Assembly: GCF_008123425.1 (NCBI RefSeq)
Contig: NZ_VSSS01000032.1
Location: 1 to 64,000 of the forward strand
Direction: 5' to 3'
DNA length: 64,000 bases
Source of the DNA: Bradyrhizobium rifense
GTDB taxonomy: Bacteria; Pseudomonadota; Alphaproteobacteria; Rhizobiales; Xanthobacteraceae
Shown: positions 24,387-33,469 of the stretch, in pieces
How the letters are laid out: the number at the start of each line of letters is the position of its first letter
Numbering within the stretch: the first letter of the stretch is position 1
Notes under the pieces: generated by a model
What the model was told of the DNA's origin: nothing
What the model saw: the letters and a program-made list of their open reading frames with translations, nothing else
The model's database searches: none
Made by a program: the position numbers and the translations under genes

Positions 24387-24671
24387 CTACCGGTCTTGCT
24401 TCGGCTGCGGCGTGACGGCGTCGTTGCGCTCGCGCCATGGCGCCGGCGCTGCAGGCCGCAGGCTCGTATAGGGCGCGACGGTCGAGCGATAGTCGACGCG
24501 CGCTGGCTTTGCCGCGGGATCGGTTGGATCCGCGCCGGCCACGGACGTTGTAGCCGGCATGCAGCCGGACAATGCCAATGCGGCTGCGGCCAGCAGCGGC
24601 CAATGGAATCGAAAGTGACCTCCACGCGCCGCAGATGCGGCGGCGGACTTCGCCCCGAGAAGCGTAAGCAT
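24387..24671 (-). CDS. Small lipoprotein of the copper cluster
   Basis: A 94-residue protein with a lipoprotein signal (LLAAAALALSGC, Cys37) and a short polar Pro/Ala-rich mature part of 58 residues. It has no domain I recognise and no obvious metal-binding residues apart from scattered charged ones. The N-terminal 22 residues before the hydrophobic core are long for a signal, so a later start is possible, but no better ribosome site was found. It lies just before the TolC-family gene and is likely co-transcribed. Confidence 0.68.
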   Translation of the reverse strand: MLTLLGAKSAAASAARGGHFRFHWPLLAAAALALSGCMPATTSVAGADPTDPAAKPARVDYRSTVAPYTSLRPAAPAPWRERNDAVTPQPKQDR

Positions 24672-24749
24672 GATTTATCCCTGATCTGTCTGGAGACCAC
24701 AGGTGCGCGCGCGCGGATTGCGCGCCCGGCCTGACGTCGTGGAATCAGA

Positions 24750-25193
24750 TCAGATGATGGGAGGGCGGTAGAGCAGCGGCGGCGCCGTGCTGTGCAGGCT
24801 GGCCACGATCTCGGGCGCACAGCTGGAAACCGGCCGAAGCGGCTTTGCGAAGCTCGGCAGATCGGCCGGCAACGCGCTGACGCACATCATGGCGCAGCAC
24901 GGACCTGCTTTGCCCTTGCCATCATGGTGATGCGGGGCGGGCATGTCCTGTGCAGCGGTCTGGTGATGCGCGTGCATGCCGGCGTGGTCATGGGTCGCGC
25001 CGTCATGCGTGTGGCTTGCCGGCATCGCTTGACGGATCGGCACGAGATCGGCGAGCAGCGCATCATCAAGGCACGGCGCCGGGCCGTTGCCCCAGGCAAG
25101 AGCCGCCGCCGGCGCGAGCACGCAGAACAGATAGGCCAGCGCAATGAAGCGCCCCACCCTGATCCGCATCGATCGCGTCAATTGCAACAACAT
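24750..25193 (-). CDS. His-rich exported protein, first gene of the copper cluster
   Basis: About 147 residues with a signal peptide (RIRVGRFIALAYLFCVLAPAAALA) and a His-rich middle (HTHDGATHDHAGMHAHHQ and PAPHHHDGKGKAG), then Cys-Cys and Cys (GPCCAMMCVS). The composition suggests binding of copper or another metal in the periplasm. It resembles CopL/DUF2946-like small proteins, but I cannot confirm the family. The start is uncertain: ATGs at 25193 and 25169 are both possible, and the frame is open back to 25394, overlapping the MFS gene start on the other strand. A Shine-Dalgarno sequence is not clear for either start. Confidence 0.66.
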   Translation of the reverse strand: MLLQLTRSMRIRVGRFIALAYLFCVLAPAAALAWGNGPAPCLDDALLADLVPIRQAMPASHTHDGATHDHAGMHAHHQTAAQDMPAPHHHDGKGKAGPCCAMMCVSALPADLPSFAKPLRPVSSCAPEIVASLHSTAPPLLYRPPII

Positions 25194-25342
25194 CCCACTG
25201 ACATGCTCTTCGCGCGGCAACCTTGCACACGCAGATTGCAAACTAATGGCAAAGCGCGATTTCGCCAAGCTCTTCTTACCGCAGTGCACGGCGCATGCCC
25301 AATATCGCGGCACGATGCTTGACCGCAAGGCGGTCAGCGAAC

Positions 25343-26608
25343 ATGGTCCGCGCCGTGCACGCACCAAATCACCCAGGACAAAAACCGGCCTCATTCACCC
25401 CTGACTCCCGTCAGGCCTGGGTGCGGCTTTTGCTCGCACTGCTGATCGGCTCGATCGGCGGCGTGGGCATGTGGGCGGTCGTCGTGGTGATTCCCGTCGT
25501 GCAGGCCGAATTCGCCGCCACGCGCGGCGCGGTGTCGCTGGCCTTCACACTGATGATGTTCGGATTCGGGCTCGGTGGCGTGATCGCCGGCAAGATCACC
25601 GACAAGTTCGGCATCGTGCCGGCGATGGCGATCAGCATCGCCTTTCTCGGCGTCGCCAATACGCTCGCGGGACTGTCGACCCAGCTCTGGCAGTTCGTCG
25701 CCGCCTATTTCCTGATCGGGCTCGGCACGTCCGCGACCTTCGCACCGCTGATGGCGGAGGCCTCGCACTGGTTCGAGCGCTATCGCGGTCTGGCTGTGAC
25801 CATCGTCGCGAGCGGCAATTACGTGGCCGGCACGATATGGCCGCCGCTCATCAACACTGGCATTGAGAGGATCGGCTGGCGCTCCACCCATATCGGCGTC
25901 GCCCTCGTTTGCGTGGTGTTGATGTCGCTTCTGGTTCTGGTCCTGCGCGCGCAGATGGGCGACGACAAGGTCCGGAATCACGCCAATGCGGCGCCGCCCC
26001 GCGTCGATCTCAGGCTCTCGACCAACACGCTGACGGTGCTGCTCTCGATCGCCAGCATTTCCTGCTGCGTCGCCATGGCGATGCCGCAGGTGCATATCGT
26101 CGCCTATTGCGGCGATCTCGGTTACGGCGTGGCGCGTGGCGCCGAGATGCTGTCGCTGATGATGGCCTGCGGCATCGTCAGCCGTATCGGCTCGGGTTAT
26201 CTTGCGGACAAGATCGGCGGCATTCCGACTCTGCTGATCGGAGCACTGGCGCAGGGCTTTGCGCTGGTGTTTTACCTGTTCTTCGACAGCCTTACGTCGC
26301 TGTATCTGATCTCCGCGATGTTCGGCCTGTTCCAGGGCGGCATCGTGCCGAGCTACGCCATCATCGTGCGCGAGGCCATGCCGGCCAGCGAAGCCGCGAC
26401 CCGCGTCGGCATCGTGATCTTTGCCTCCGTATTCGGCATGTCCTTTGGCGGCTGGGTGTCCGGCATCATCTTCGATGCCACCGGCTCCTACGCGGCTGCG
26501 TTCGCCAACGGCGTAGCATGGAATGCCCTTAATATCGGCATCGTCCTGACGCTGCTGATCCGCTCGCGGATGAATTCGGTCAAGACAGGGCCGGGTTTTG
26601 CGACCTAG
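25343..26608 (+). CDS. Major facilitator superfamily transporter
   Basis: A 421-residue permease with about twelve membrane segments and the MFS loop motif GKITDKFGIVPAM between helices 2 and 3. The first helix has SIGGVGMWAVVVVIPVVQAEF, and the family resembles oxalate/formate- or monocarboxylate-type transporters, but the substrate cannot be read from sequence. The start at 25343 follows AAGGCGGTCAGC; an earlier in-frame start at 25295 is possible. It is divergent from the His-rich gene of the copper cluster and overlaps lspA by eleven bases at its 3' end. Confidence 0.85.
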   Translation: MVRAVHAPNHPGQKPASFTPDSRQAWVRLLLALLIGSIGGVGMWAVVVVIPVVQAEFAATRGAVSLAFTLMMFGFGLGGVIAGKITDKFGIVPAMAISIAFLGVANTLAGLSTQLWQFVAAYFLIGLGTSATFAPLMAEASHWFERYRGLAVTIVASGNYVAGTIWPPLINTGIERIGWRSTHIGVALVCVVLMSLLVLVLRAQMGDDKVRNHANAAPPRVDLRLSTNTLTVLLSIASISCCVAMAMPQVHIVAYCGDLGYGVARGAEMLSLMMACGIVSRIGSGYLADKIGGIPTLLIGALAQGFALVFYLFFDSLTSLYLISAMFGLFQGGIVPSYAIIVREAMPASEAATRVGIVIFASVFGMSFGGWVSGIIFDATGSYAAAFANGVAWNALNIGIVLTLLIRSRMNSVKTGPGFAT

Positions 26609-27098
26609 GGCGCCGTCACGTATCAGCCTCCGCTGGATCTGGTTGGTCCTTGTTGTCGTGCTGCTGGATCAGGGCACGAAGCAGCTCGTCGTCGGTTGGC
26701 TAGAGCCCGATCGTCCGATGATCATCTTCTCGTCCACGGCATTGCCATCCATCGACTTCGTGCTGTCCTACAACAAGGGTGTCTCGTTCAGCGTCCTGCG
26801 GTTTGCCGACAATGCACAACGCTGGCCGCTGGTTGGCCTCTCGCTCCTCGCCTGCGGCTTGTTGGCCTGGTGGCTTAGTCGCGTGCCGCCTGGCCAGCCG
26901 ATCCTGGCAACCGGACTTGCCCTGATCATTGGCGGCGCGCTTGGCAATATGCTGGACCGCGCGCGGATCGGCTCGGTGGTCGACTTCGTCCACCTATCCT
27001 ACCAGGCCTGGTCGTTCGCCATTTTCAACGTCGCCGACACCGCGATCACCTTGGGCGCCATCGCGACCGTGGTGTCCTTATGTCTGGAGGCGGCCTAA
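26598..27098 (+). CDS. lspA: Signal peptidase II (prolipoprotein signal peptidase)
   Basis: A 166-residue membrane aspartyl protease that cleaves the signal peptide of lipid-modified prolipoproteins. Family motifs are LDQGTKQLVV, YNKGVSFSVL, GGALGNMLDR, VVDFVHL and FAIFNVADTAI; the catalytic Asp pair is in the VVDF and NVAD motifs. Four hydrophobic segments are visible. The only available start in this frame is TTG at 26598, because a stop lies at 26571-26573 and no ATG or GTG follows before the first helix. It overlaps the MFS gene by eleven bases. At its end it overlaps a convergent DUF4864 gene by four bases. Confidence 0.93.
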   Translation: MRPRAPSRISLRWIWLVLVVVLLDQGTKQLVVGWLEPDRPMIIFSSTALPSIDFVLSYNKGVSFSVLRFADNAQRWPLVGLSLLACGLLAWWLSRVPPGQPILATGLALIIGGALGNMLDRARIGSVVDFVHLSYQAWSFAIFNVADTAITLGAIATVVSLCLEAA

Positions 27099-27502
27099 AC
27101 CGCCTGTCCCGCCTTCAGCAGCGAGCAGCCGGTGATCTTGTAGCTTCCGTCGGCCTGCTGTTCGAGCGTGTAGAGCGCTTCCCAGGCCTCGCCATTGGCA
27201 TCGATGATTTGAACGCGCTGGGCGATTGAGCTGCCTTCGATCTTGCTCTCGCCGAACTCAAAACTCTTGTGACGATAGACCGGTGCGTAGCCCCTCTGCA
27301 CCATGGACATGAAGATGTCGGGCGCGGGGAAGATCTCCTTGATCGCCGGCGCGGCCTGGGAATAGGCCGCAGCCGCATCGTCGTGCGCAAAAGCTTGTTC
27401 CTGAGCCCGGATCACGCCTTGCGCTGTCGCGACATCGTCGGCGCGCGCGGAGATGGGACCGCAAGCAATACTGAGAACGATGAGCAAGGCGGCAATGCGC
27501 AT
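27095..27502 (-). CDS. DUF4864 exported protein
   Basis: A 135-residue protein with a signal peptide (MRIAALLIVLSIACGPISARA) and a small NTF2/SnoaL-like fold of the DUF4864 type: AQGVIRAQEQAFAHDDAAAAY, FPAPDIFMSMVQRGYAPVYR, and YTLEQQADGSYKITGCSLLK. The function is unknown; members are periplasmic. The stop shares four bases with the end of lspA on the opposite strand. It starts 65 bases from the TetR stop on the same strand. Confidence 0.82.
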   Translation of the reverse strand: MRIAALLIVLSIACGPISARADDVATAQGVIRAQEQAFAHDDAAAAYSQAAPAIKEIFPAPDIFMSMVQRGYAPVYRHKSFEFGESKIEGSSIAQRVQIIDANGEAWEALYTLEQQADGSYKITGCSLLKAGQAV

Positions 27503-27567
27503 GGCAGGCTCCGCGTTGAAATCCCGGCGATGCTGATCCTAGCATGACCGTGGAAGATACGGAGGCG

Positions 27568-28206
27568 CTATCGCTTCCGTTTCACCGCCGGCTTCGCACG
27601 CTTGGCGGTGCGCGCCTTAGTGCCGGCGACGGGCTGCACGCGAAGACCGTCGACAAACACGTCGAGCATCCGCAGCACCGAGGATTGCCAGCCGGGCTGG
27701 TCGTGCATGTAGCACATGCCGACGAGGGCCCTGAGCAGGTCATGCGGACTGACATCCCCACGCATCTCGCCCGCCGCGACCGCGCGGTCGAGCAGTGAGC
27801 CGATCGCCTTGGTCAGACGGTCCATCGAGAACGCCGCCAGGTCCGACGAACTCTGGAACGTCAGCGCCAGTGCGGCCGACATGCCCTTTTTCGTGGCGAC
27901 AAATTCGACGTTGGAGCGCAGCCAGCGCCGGAGCGCGTCCACTGGATCCTTGGCGTTCTTGAGCTGCTCGGCGAGTTCGCTGAGCTGCTCGACCTCACGA
28001 CGGTACACCGCCTCGAACAGATCCTCGCGCGTCGGGAAATGCCGGTAGAGCGTGCCGATGCCGACGCCGGCGCGTTTGGCCACGGCCTCCAGGCTTGCCT
28101 CGGGGCCACCGGCGTTGAACACGACCTTGGCCGCCTCGAGCACGCGCTCCCGATTGCGCACGGCATCGGCGCGGGGCTTTCGGATCTGGTCGGTGTGGTC
28201 GTCCAT
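27568..28206 (-). CDS. TetR-family transcriptional regulator
   Basis: A 212-residue regulator. The N-terminal HTH reads ERVLEAAKVVFNAGG then VAKRAGVGIGTLYRHFPTRED, the canonical TetR signature. The C-terminal ligand domain includes VEFVATKKGMSAALALTFQ, typical of the TetR_C_SBI subgroup, and the protein ends in a Lys/Arg-rich tail (AKRAKPAVKRKR). The ATG at 28206 (MDDHTDQIRK) is preferred; another at 28224 adds six residues. It diverges from the molybdenum-hydroxylase operon across a gap of 240 bases, so it is a likely regulator of that operon. Confidence 0.88.
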   Translation of the reverse strand: MDDHTDQIRKPRADAVRNRERVLEAAKVVFNAGGPEASLEAVAKRAGVGIGTLYRHFPTREDLFEAVYRREVEQLSELAEQLKNAKDPVDALRRWLRSNVEFVATKKGMSAALALTFQSSSDLAAFSMDRLTKAIGSLLDRAVAAGEMRGDVSPHDLLRALVGMCYMHDQPGWQSSVLRMLDVFVDGLRVQPVAGTKARTAKRAKPAVKRKR

Positions 28207-28446
28207 GCCGACAATGTAGATCACGAATTGGTTAGATTGAACCCTTGGCTAGCTGCACCGCGTTGTCTGCGCACGGGCTTTTGACGAATTCCAATTATTT
28301 TCCGGCGGCCCTTGTTAAGCGGAGGCAGCCTCCGTATCTTCGCATATGCCGGTCCGGACCCACGTCCGGCCGGCGCGAGATCGACGGTGGCCACGGAGGT
28401 GGCGCGCCGGGCGATGAGCCATGTCCATATCTGATCGGAGCCCTAT

Positions 28447-28944
28447 ATGAACCACTCCATCAGCCTCACCGTGAACGGCACGCGGCGCGATTTCGTCCTC
28501 GACGATCCGCGCGTCACGCTGCTCGATCTCCTGCGTGAGCGCCTCCATCTCACCGGAACCAAGAAGGGATGCGACCGCGGCCAGTGCGGGGCCTGCACCA
28601 TCCTCGTCGACGGCAAGCGCATCAATTCCTGCCTCGCACTCGCCGTCAGCCATGACGGCGCTGATATCCTCACCATCGAAGGCGTGGCGCGCGGCGACCA
28701 GCTTCACCCCGTCCAGGCCGCCTTCATCGCCCATGACGGATTCCAGTGCGGCTTCTGCACGCCCGGCCAGATCATGAGCGCCATCGGCATGATGCAGGAA
28801 GCCCAGGCCGGCAATGATCCCGAACGCATCCGCGAATGCATGAGCGGCAATCTCTGCCGCTGCGGCGCCTATGCCGGCATCGTCGATGCCGTGCTCGAGG
28901 CGCAGGCCGGTGCCGACGAGTCCAACCAGAGGCGCTCCGCATGA
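28447..28944 (+). CDS. 2Fe-2S subunit of a molybdenum hydroxylase (YagT/PaoA type)
   Basis: A 165-residue iron-sulfur subunit of the xanthine dehydrogenase family. The plant-type cluster ligands are in KKGCDRGQCGACTILVDG and the following Cys of NSCL, and the second cluster is in QCGFCTPGQ and CMSGNLCRCGAY. E. coli PaoA carries a Tat signal, but this protein starts directly at MNHSISLTVNG, so the enzyme is probably cytoplasmic. It overlaps the FAD subunit by four bases (ATGA). Electrons pass from the molybdenum site through these clusters to FAD. Confidence 0.94.
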   Translation: MNHSISLTVNGTRRDFVLDDPRVTLLDLLRERLHLTGTKKGCDRGQCGACTILVDGKRINSCLALAVSHDGADILTIEGVARGDQLHPVQAAFIAHDGFQCGFCTPGQIMSAIGMMQEAQAGNDPERIRECMSGNLCRCGAYAGIVDAVLEAQAGADESNQRRSA

Positions 28945-29996
28945 AACAGTTCGATTATGTCAGGCCCGCAACGGTCGCAGAGGCCATTGCCGCCGCTGCC
29001 CAGCCGGGCGCCACTTATCTTGCCGCCGGCACCAATCTGCTTGACCTGATGAAGGGCAATATCAGTCGCCCGGATCGACTGGTCGACGTCACGCATCTCG
29101 ATGGACTCGACGGAATTGAAACCCTCGCCGACGGCAGCGTGCGTATCGGCGCGCTCGTAAGCAATGCCGATCTCGCCCATGATGCGGGGTTCGCGAAGGC
29201 CTATCCGGCCGTGGCCGAAGCGCTTCTCTCAGGCGCGTCGGCGCAACTGCGCAACGCCGCCACCGTGGGCGGCAATCTGCTGCAGCGGACCCGTTGCGCC
29301 TATTTCTACGACACCGCCAGCCGCTGCAACAAGCGCGAGGCCGGCAGCGGCTGCGATGCCCGCGATGGCGAGAACCGTACCCACGCCGTGCTTGGCTGGA
29401 GCGAGAACTGCATCGCGACGAACCCTTCCGACTTCTGCGTGCCGCTCGTGGCGCTCGACGCCATCGTCGAGATCGAAGGCAGGAACGGTCGTCGCGAGAT
29501 CACGCTCGACGAACTGCATCGCCTGCCCGGCAACACGCCTGAGCGCGAGTCCGCGCTTGAGCCCGGCGACCTCATCGTCGCGGTGCGTCTGCCGCCCGCG
29601 GCGCGTGGTTTTGCCGCGCATGCACGCTATCTCAAGGTTCGCGAGCGTACGTCCTACGCGTTCGCCATCGTCTCGGCCGCGGCGGCGCTGCGGATCGAGA
29701 ACGGCAAGGTCGCGGAGGCGCGGCTTGCGCTTGGCGGCGTCGCCGCAAAGCCCTGGCGTGCCCGGGCCGCGGAAGATGTGCTGAGAGGCGTCGCACCAAC
29801 GGCAGGTGTCTTCCAGGAGGCTGCCTGGCGCGCGCTGACCGACGCAAAACCGTCCGGCGACAACGCCTACAAGATCGAGCTCGCACGCCGCATTGTCGTG
29901 CGCGCGCTCATCCTTGCCGCAGCCGGTACGCCCGCGCGTATCGCCGCGCTACCGGCATCCCCCTTTGCTTCGACGTCTGGAGCCATCCATGCCTGA
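28941..29996 (+). CDS. FAD subunit of a molybdenum hydroxylase (YagS/PaoB type)
   Basis: A 351-residue FAD-binding subunit (CO dehydrogenase flavoprotein type) with the FAD motifs LAAGTNLLDLMKG and ATVGGNLLQRTRC. A cysteine-rich insert (TRCAYFYDTASRCNKREAGSGC) fits the extra 4Fe-4S cluster known for PaoB and 4-hydroxybenzoyl-CoA reductase beta subunits. The start at 28941 overlaps the stop of the iron-sulfur subunit, and the stop overlaps the large subunit start. The earlier in-frame start at 28836 lies within the preceding gene. Confidence 0.93.
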   Translation: MKQFDYVRPATVAEAIAAAAQPGATYLAAGTNLLDLMKGNISRPDRLVDVTHLDGLDGIETLADGSVRIGALVSNADLAHDAGFAKAYPAVAEALLSGASAQLRNAATVGGNLLQRTRCAYFYDTASRCNKREAGSGCDARDGENRTHAVLGWSENCIATNPSDFCVPLVALDAIVEIEGRNGRREITLDELHRLPGNTPERESALEPGDLIVAVRLPPAARGFAAHARYLKVRERTSYAFAIVSAAAALRIENGKVAEARLALGGVAAKPWRARAAEDVLRGVAPTAGVFQEAAWRALTDAKPSGDNAYKIELARRIVVRALILAAAGTPARIAALPASPFASTSGAIHA

Positions 29997-32250
29997 GCTC
30001 AATCTCACCAGCGCTCCCGCTCATCTCCGTCACGGCTCGAGCATCGGCCAGCCGCTGACCCGCCGCGACGGCGTGCTCAAGGTCAAGGGGCAGGCGACCT
30101 ACGCCGCCGACAATCATCCGCCCGGCATGCTGTTTGCGGTGATGGCGGTGTCAGGGATCGCGCATGGCCGCGTGACCTCGCTTGATGTCGCCGCCGCCAA
30201 GCGTCATCCCGGCGTTGTCGACGTCATGACGCCGGACCACAAGCCGCAGCTTGCAATTGATCCGGAGATCAAGACCAATCCGTTCGTATTCCGGATGGAG
30301 GTGTTGCAGAGCAACGAGGTCCGCTACGCCAACCAGCCGATCGCCGTCGTGATCGCCGAGACGCTCGAAGCCGCGACGGAAGGCGCGGTACTGCTGGCGC
30401 CGCGCTATGAGGAGCTTCCTGCGCTCGTGGGCGTCGATGCCGGCGCGAGTTTTGTGCCGCCTGTTGTCGGCGTTGGCAATCCCACGGAAAATCACCGCGG
30501 CGATGTCGAGGCAGGCCTTGCCTCGGCCGACAAGCAGATCGACGCCATCTACGAGACTCCGCCGCAATATCACAACGCCATGGAGCCGCATGCGATCGTC
30601 GCTCACTGGGATGGTGACGGCGTGCAGATCGACATGCCGACCCAGGGTCTCATGCTGTCACTGGCGCGCGTCGCCGAATTATTCGGCATCGCGCATGACA
30701 AGATCCACATCCGCAGCCCGTTCCTCGGCGGCGGTTTTGGCTCCAAGGGGCTCATGGCCGGCCCTCCCGTGCTCGGCCTGATGGCCGCCAAGCTGGTCGG
30801 CAGACCGGTCAAGCTCGTGCTGCGCCGTGAGCAGATGTATGGCCCGGTCGGCCATCGTGCGCCGACGCGTCAGCGCCTGCGCATCGGCGCCGACGGCGAG
30901 GGGCGCCTGACCGCGCTCGATCACCATGCGCGCACCGTGTCGAGCACGTTCGACGATTTCTACGAACCGGCCGCCGATGCGTCGCATACGCTCTACGCCG
31001 CGCCTGCGATCCGCACCTCGCACGATGCCGTGCGCGTCAACACCGGCACGCCATTGTTCATGCGCGCGCCGGGCGAGGCGACCGGATCGATTGCGCTGGA
31101 AAGCGCGATCGACGAGATGGCCTGGGCCTGCGGCATGGATCCGCTGGCCTTCCGGCTGAAGAACTACGCCGAGGTCGAGCCGATCACCGGCAAGCCGTTC
31201 TCTTCCAAAGCGCTGCGCGCCTGCTACGATCAGGGTGCGGCGCGCTTCGGCTGGGCGAAGCGCTTGCTCCAGCCGCGGCAGATGCGCGACGATTCCGGCT
31301 TGCTCGTCGGCTGGGGCATGGGGACCGCGACGTTCCCGGCGCTGATGTTCCAGGCGCAAGCACGCGCCGTGATTCGCCGTGACGGCGCCGGCGTCATGGA
31401 GATCGGCGCACATGACATGGGGCAGGGCGCCTGGACGGCACTGGCTCAGATCGCAGCCGACGCCGTCGGCCTCGATATCGACCGCGTCGAATTCAAGGCC
31501 GGGACGTCCGATCTGCCCGACGCAGGCATCGCCGGCGGCTCGGCGCACACGGCAACCGCCGGTGCTGCGATCCACAGCGCGGGTGCTGCCGTGATCGCAA
31601 AGCTCGCCGATCTCGCCACCAATGACGAGCGCTCGCCGCTGTTCGGCGCCGGCAATGCCGGCGTGATCGCGCGCGATGGCCGTTTGATCCGGCGCGACGA
31701 CGAGAGCCGCAGCGAGAGCTATGCCGAGATCCTCGCGCGCGCCGGCGTCGCCGAGGTCGAGGCCCGCGGCACCGGTGCGCCGAATCCGGCGGCGATGGAA
31801 GAATATGCGATGCACGCCCATGGCGCGGTGTTTGCGGAGGTGAAGGTCGATCCCGAGCTCGGCCAGATCCGCGTCACCCGCATGGTCGGTGCGTTCGCTG
31901 CGGGGCGCATCGTCAACCCGCATCTGGTGAAGAGCCAGCTGTTCGGCGGCATGATCTGGGGCATGTCATTTGCTCTGCACGAAGAGGCCATCACCGACCG
32001 CCGCAGCGGGAGGATCATGAATGCCAATCTCGGCGAGTACCATATCCCGGTGAATGCCGACGTGCCGCCGCTCGACGTGATCACGGTCGAGGAGCACGAT
32101 CCGCACGTCAATGCGCTCGGCATCAAGGGCGTCGGCGAGATCGGCATCACCGGCAGCGCCGGCGCGGTCGCCAATGCCGTCTGGCACGCGACCGGCGTGC
32201 GGGTGCGCCGCTTCCCGATCAGGATCGAGGAACTACTGACGCAACGCTGA
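29989..32250 (+). CDS. Molybdopterin-binding large subunit of a molybdenum hydroxylase (YagR/PaoC type)
   Basis: A 753-residue catalytic subunit. Visible features are the N-terminal hammerhead domain (QPLTRRDGVLKVKGQATYAA), the cofactor motifs FLGGGFGSKG and MRAPGEATGS, and HDMGQGAWTALAQIAADAVG. The active-site base, a conserved Glu, is in KGVGEIGITGSAGAVANA. The substrate is probably an aldehyde or an N-heterocycle, judging by the PaoC resemblance; it cannot be fixed from sequence. It overlaps the FAD subunit by eight bases. No dedicated XdhC-type maturation factor is in the window. Confidence 0.94.
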   Translation: MPELNLTSAPAHLRHGSSIGQPLTRRDGVLKVKGQATYAADNHPPGMLFAVMAVSGIAHGRVTSLDVAAAKRHPGVVDVMTPDHKPQLAIDPEIKTNPFVFRMEVLQSNEVRYANQPIAVVIAETLEAATEGAVLLAPRYEELPALVGVDAGASFVPPVVGVGNPTENHRGDVEAGLASADKQIDAIYETPPQYHNAMEPHAIVAHWDGDGVQIDMPTQGLMLSLARVAELFGIAHDKIHIRSPFLGGGFGSKGLMAGPPVLGLMAAKLVGRPVKLVLRREQMYGPVGHRAPTRQRLRIGADGEGRLTALDHHARTVSSTFDDFYEPAADASHTLYAAPAIRTSHDAVRVNTGTPLFMRAPGEATGSIALESAIDEMAWACGMDPLAFRLKNYAEVEPITGKPFSSKALRACYDQGAARFGWAKRLLQPRQMRDDSGLLVGWGMGTATFPALMFQAQARAVIRRDGAGVMEIGAHDMGQGAWTALAQIAADAVGLDIDRVEFKAGTSDLPDAGIAGGSAHTATAGAAIHSAGAAVIAKLADLATNDERSPLFGAGNAGVIARDGRLIRRDDESRSESYAEILARAGVAEVEARGTGAPNPAAMEEYAMHAHGAVFAEVKVDPELGQIRVTRMVGAFAAGRIVNPHLVKSQLFGGMIWGMSFALHEEAITDRRSGRIMNANLGEYHIPVNADVPPLDVITVEEHDPHVNALGIKGVGEIGITGSAGAVANAVWHATGVRVRRFPIRIEELLTQR

Positions 32251-32255
32251 TGGGG

Positions 32256-33367
32256 CTAGGGGCGCATGTCGCGCAGGTTCTGCTGGGCGAGCGCATAGCC
32301 TAGCGCCGCCGATCTCTCGAACAATTCCCGGGCGAGCCGCGTATTGCGCGGCACGCCCTGGGCCTCGTTGTACATCGAGCCAAGGCTGTTCAGGGCGGTG
32401 TCATCGTTCAGCGCAGCCCCCTGCTCGAACAGCCGGCGCGCCGCTGCATAGTCGCGTTCGACGCAGCGGCCCCGCATATAGAGCAGGCCGAGATTGTTCA
32501 TCGCGGCCCCAACGCCGGCCTTGACCGCGGCCTCATTGAGCCTGACTGCCTCTGGGCAATTCCTGGCGTTGCCCTCTCCGAAGGCATAGAGCCAGCCGAG
32601 CTCCAGCATCCCGAGGGGGTCGCCGGCGTCCGATGCCTTCTTGTACCAACGCATGGCCTCGGCGTTGTCCTTCGTGACGCCTTCGCCGGTCGCGTAAAGC
32701 ACGCCGATGTTATGCATCGCCGCCGGATAGCCCGCGGCTGCAGCCTTCTCGTACAAACGAAGCGCTTCCGGATAGTCTTTGCGGGCGGTGGCGGCTCGGC
32801 CGGCGTGGCGAATGAAATGAGCGTGCCCGGCGGGGCCTGCATCTGGGTTAGGCCGCCGGCAGCGTCGCGAAGGCCATGACCGACGAATGGATTGTTGCGG
32901 CAGGCATCGAGCAGCATCAGGTTGATCTTGGCTCCCGATTTCTCCATCTGATCGAGCACGCCGGCAAGGCCGACCCCCTGCACGAACACATCGCCCTCGT
33001 CCGCCGGGTGGGCGTCGACGGGCACGATATAATTCAGGCCGTGCGTTTCGACGCCGTGGCAGGCGAAATAGAACAGCGCCACGTCCGCGCCGATCAGTTT
33101 CTGGCTGAAAGCTTGCAGCGCATGGTCGAAGCCCGCCTTGTCGAGATCGATTTGCGCGCCGCCGCCGACCACGAAGAAGCCGAGCGAGCGCAGCGTATCC
33201 GATATCAGTCGGGCGTCGGCCGCTGAATTGGGCAGCTTGGCAACCGTCTGGTAGGCGGAATTGCCGATCACCAGCGCAACGCGCTTCTCGGCGTGCGCAG
33301 CGGAGGCGACGCAGGCCAGCAGCACCGCGCCAATCAGGCGCGCCGTCAAGCCAATGCGGCTCGCCAT
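32256..33367 (-). pseudogene. Caspase-like (peptidase C14)/SEL1-repeat gene with internal frameshift
   Basis: Two reading frames together make one family-like protein. The first, from the ATG at 33367 with GGAG upstream, encodes a signal peptide (about residues 1-26) and a caspase p20-like domain. Its catalytic His104 is in FACHGVE and Cys156 in LLDACRNNPF, and it is recognisable to about LISFATP. The second frame, from about 32800 to 32256, encodes at least four SEL1 repeats (YPAAMHNIGVLYATGEGV, GMLELGWLYAFGEGN, AMNNLGLLYMRGRC, ALNSLGSMYNEAQGV). The switch falls between about 32775 and 32815. The part after the catalytic Cys that usually completes the caspase fold seems missing, so a deletion as well as a shift is likely. 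A sequencing error or programmed shift is possible. Confidence 0.7.
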
Positions 33368-33469
33368 GGTGATGCACTCCGCGAAACGGGACGTCCTGGA
33401 TATTGGTCGCTCGTTGCGACGTCCCGGTTCAGCAGATCGCTCGGCGTCGTGTCCGCCTTGGCGGCCGGA

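Noticed and set aside
27565..27600. Hairpin across the TetR stop codon (ACGGAGGCG and CGCTTCCGT)
   Set aside because: The stem has a mismatch, overlaps coding sequence and has no T tract, so it is not convincing as a terminator.
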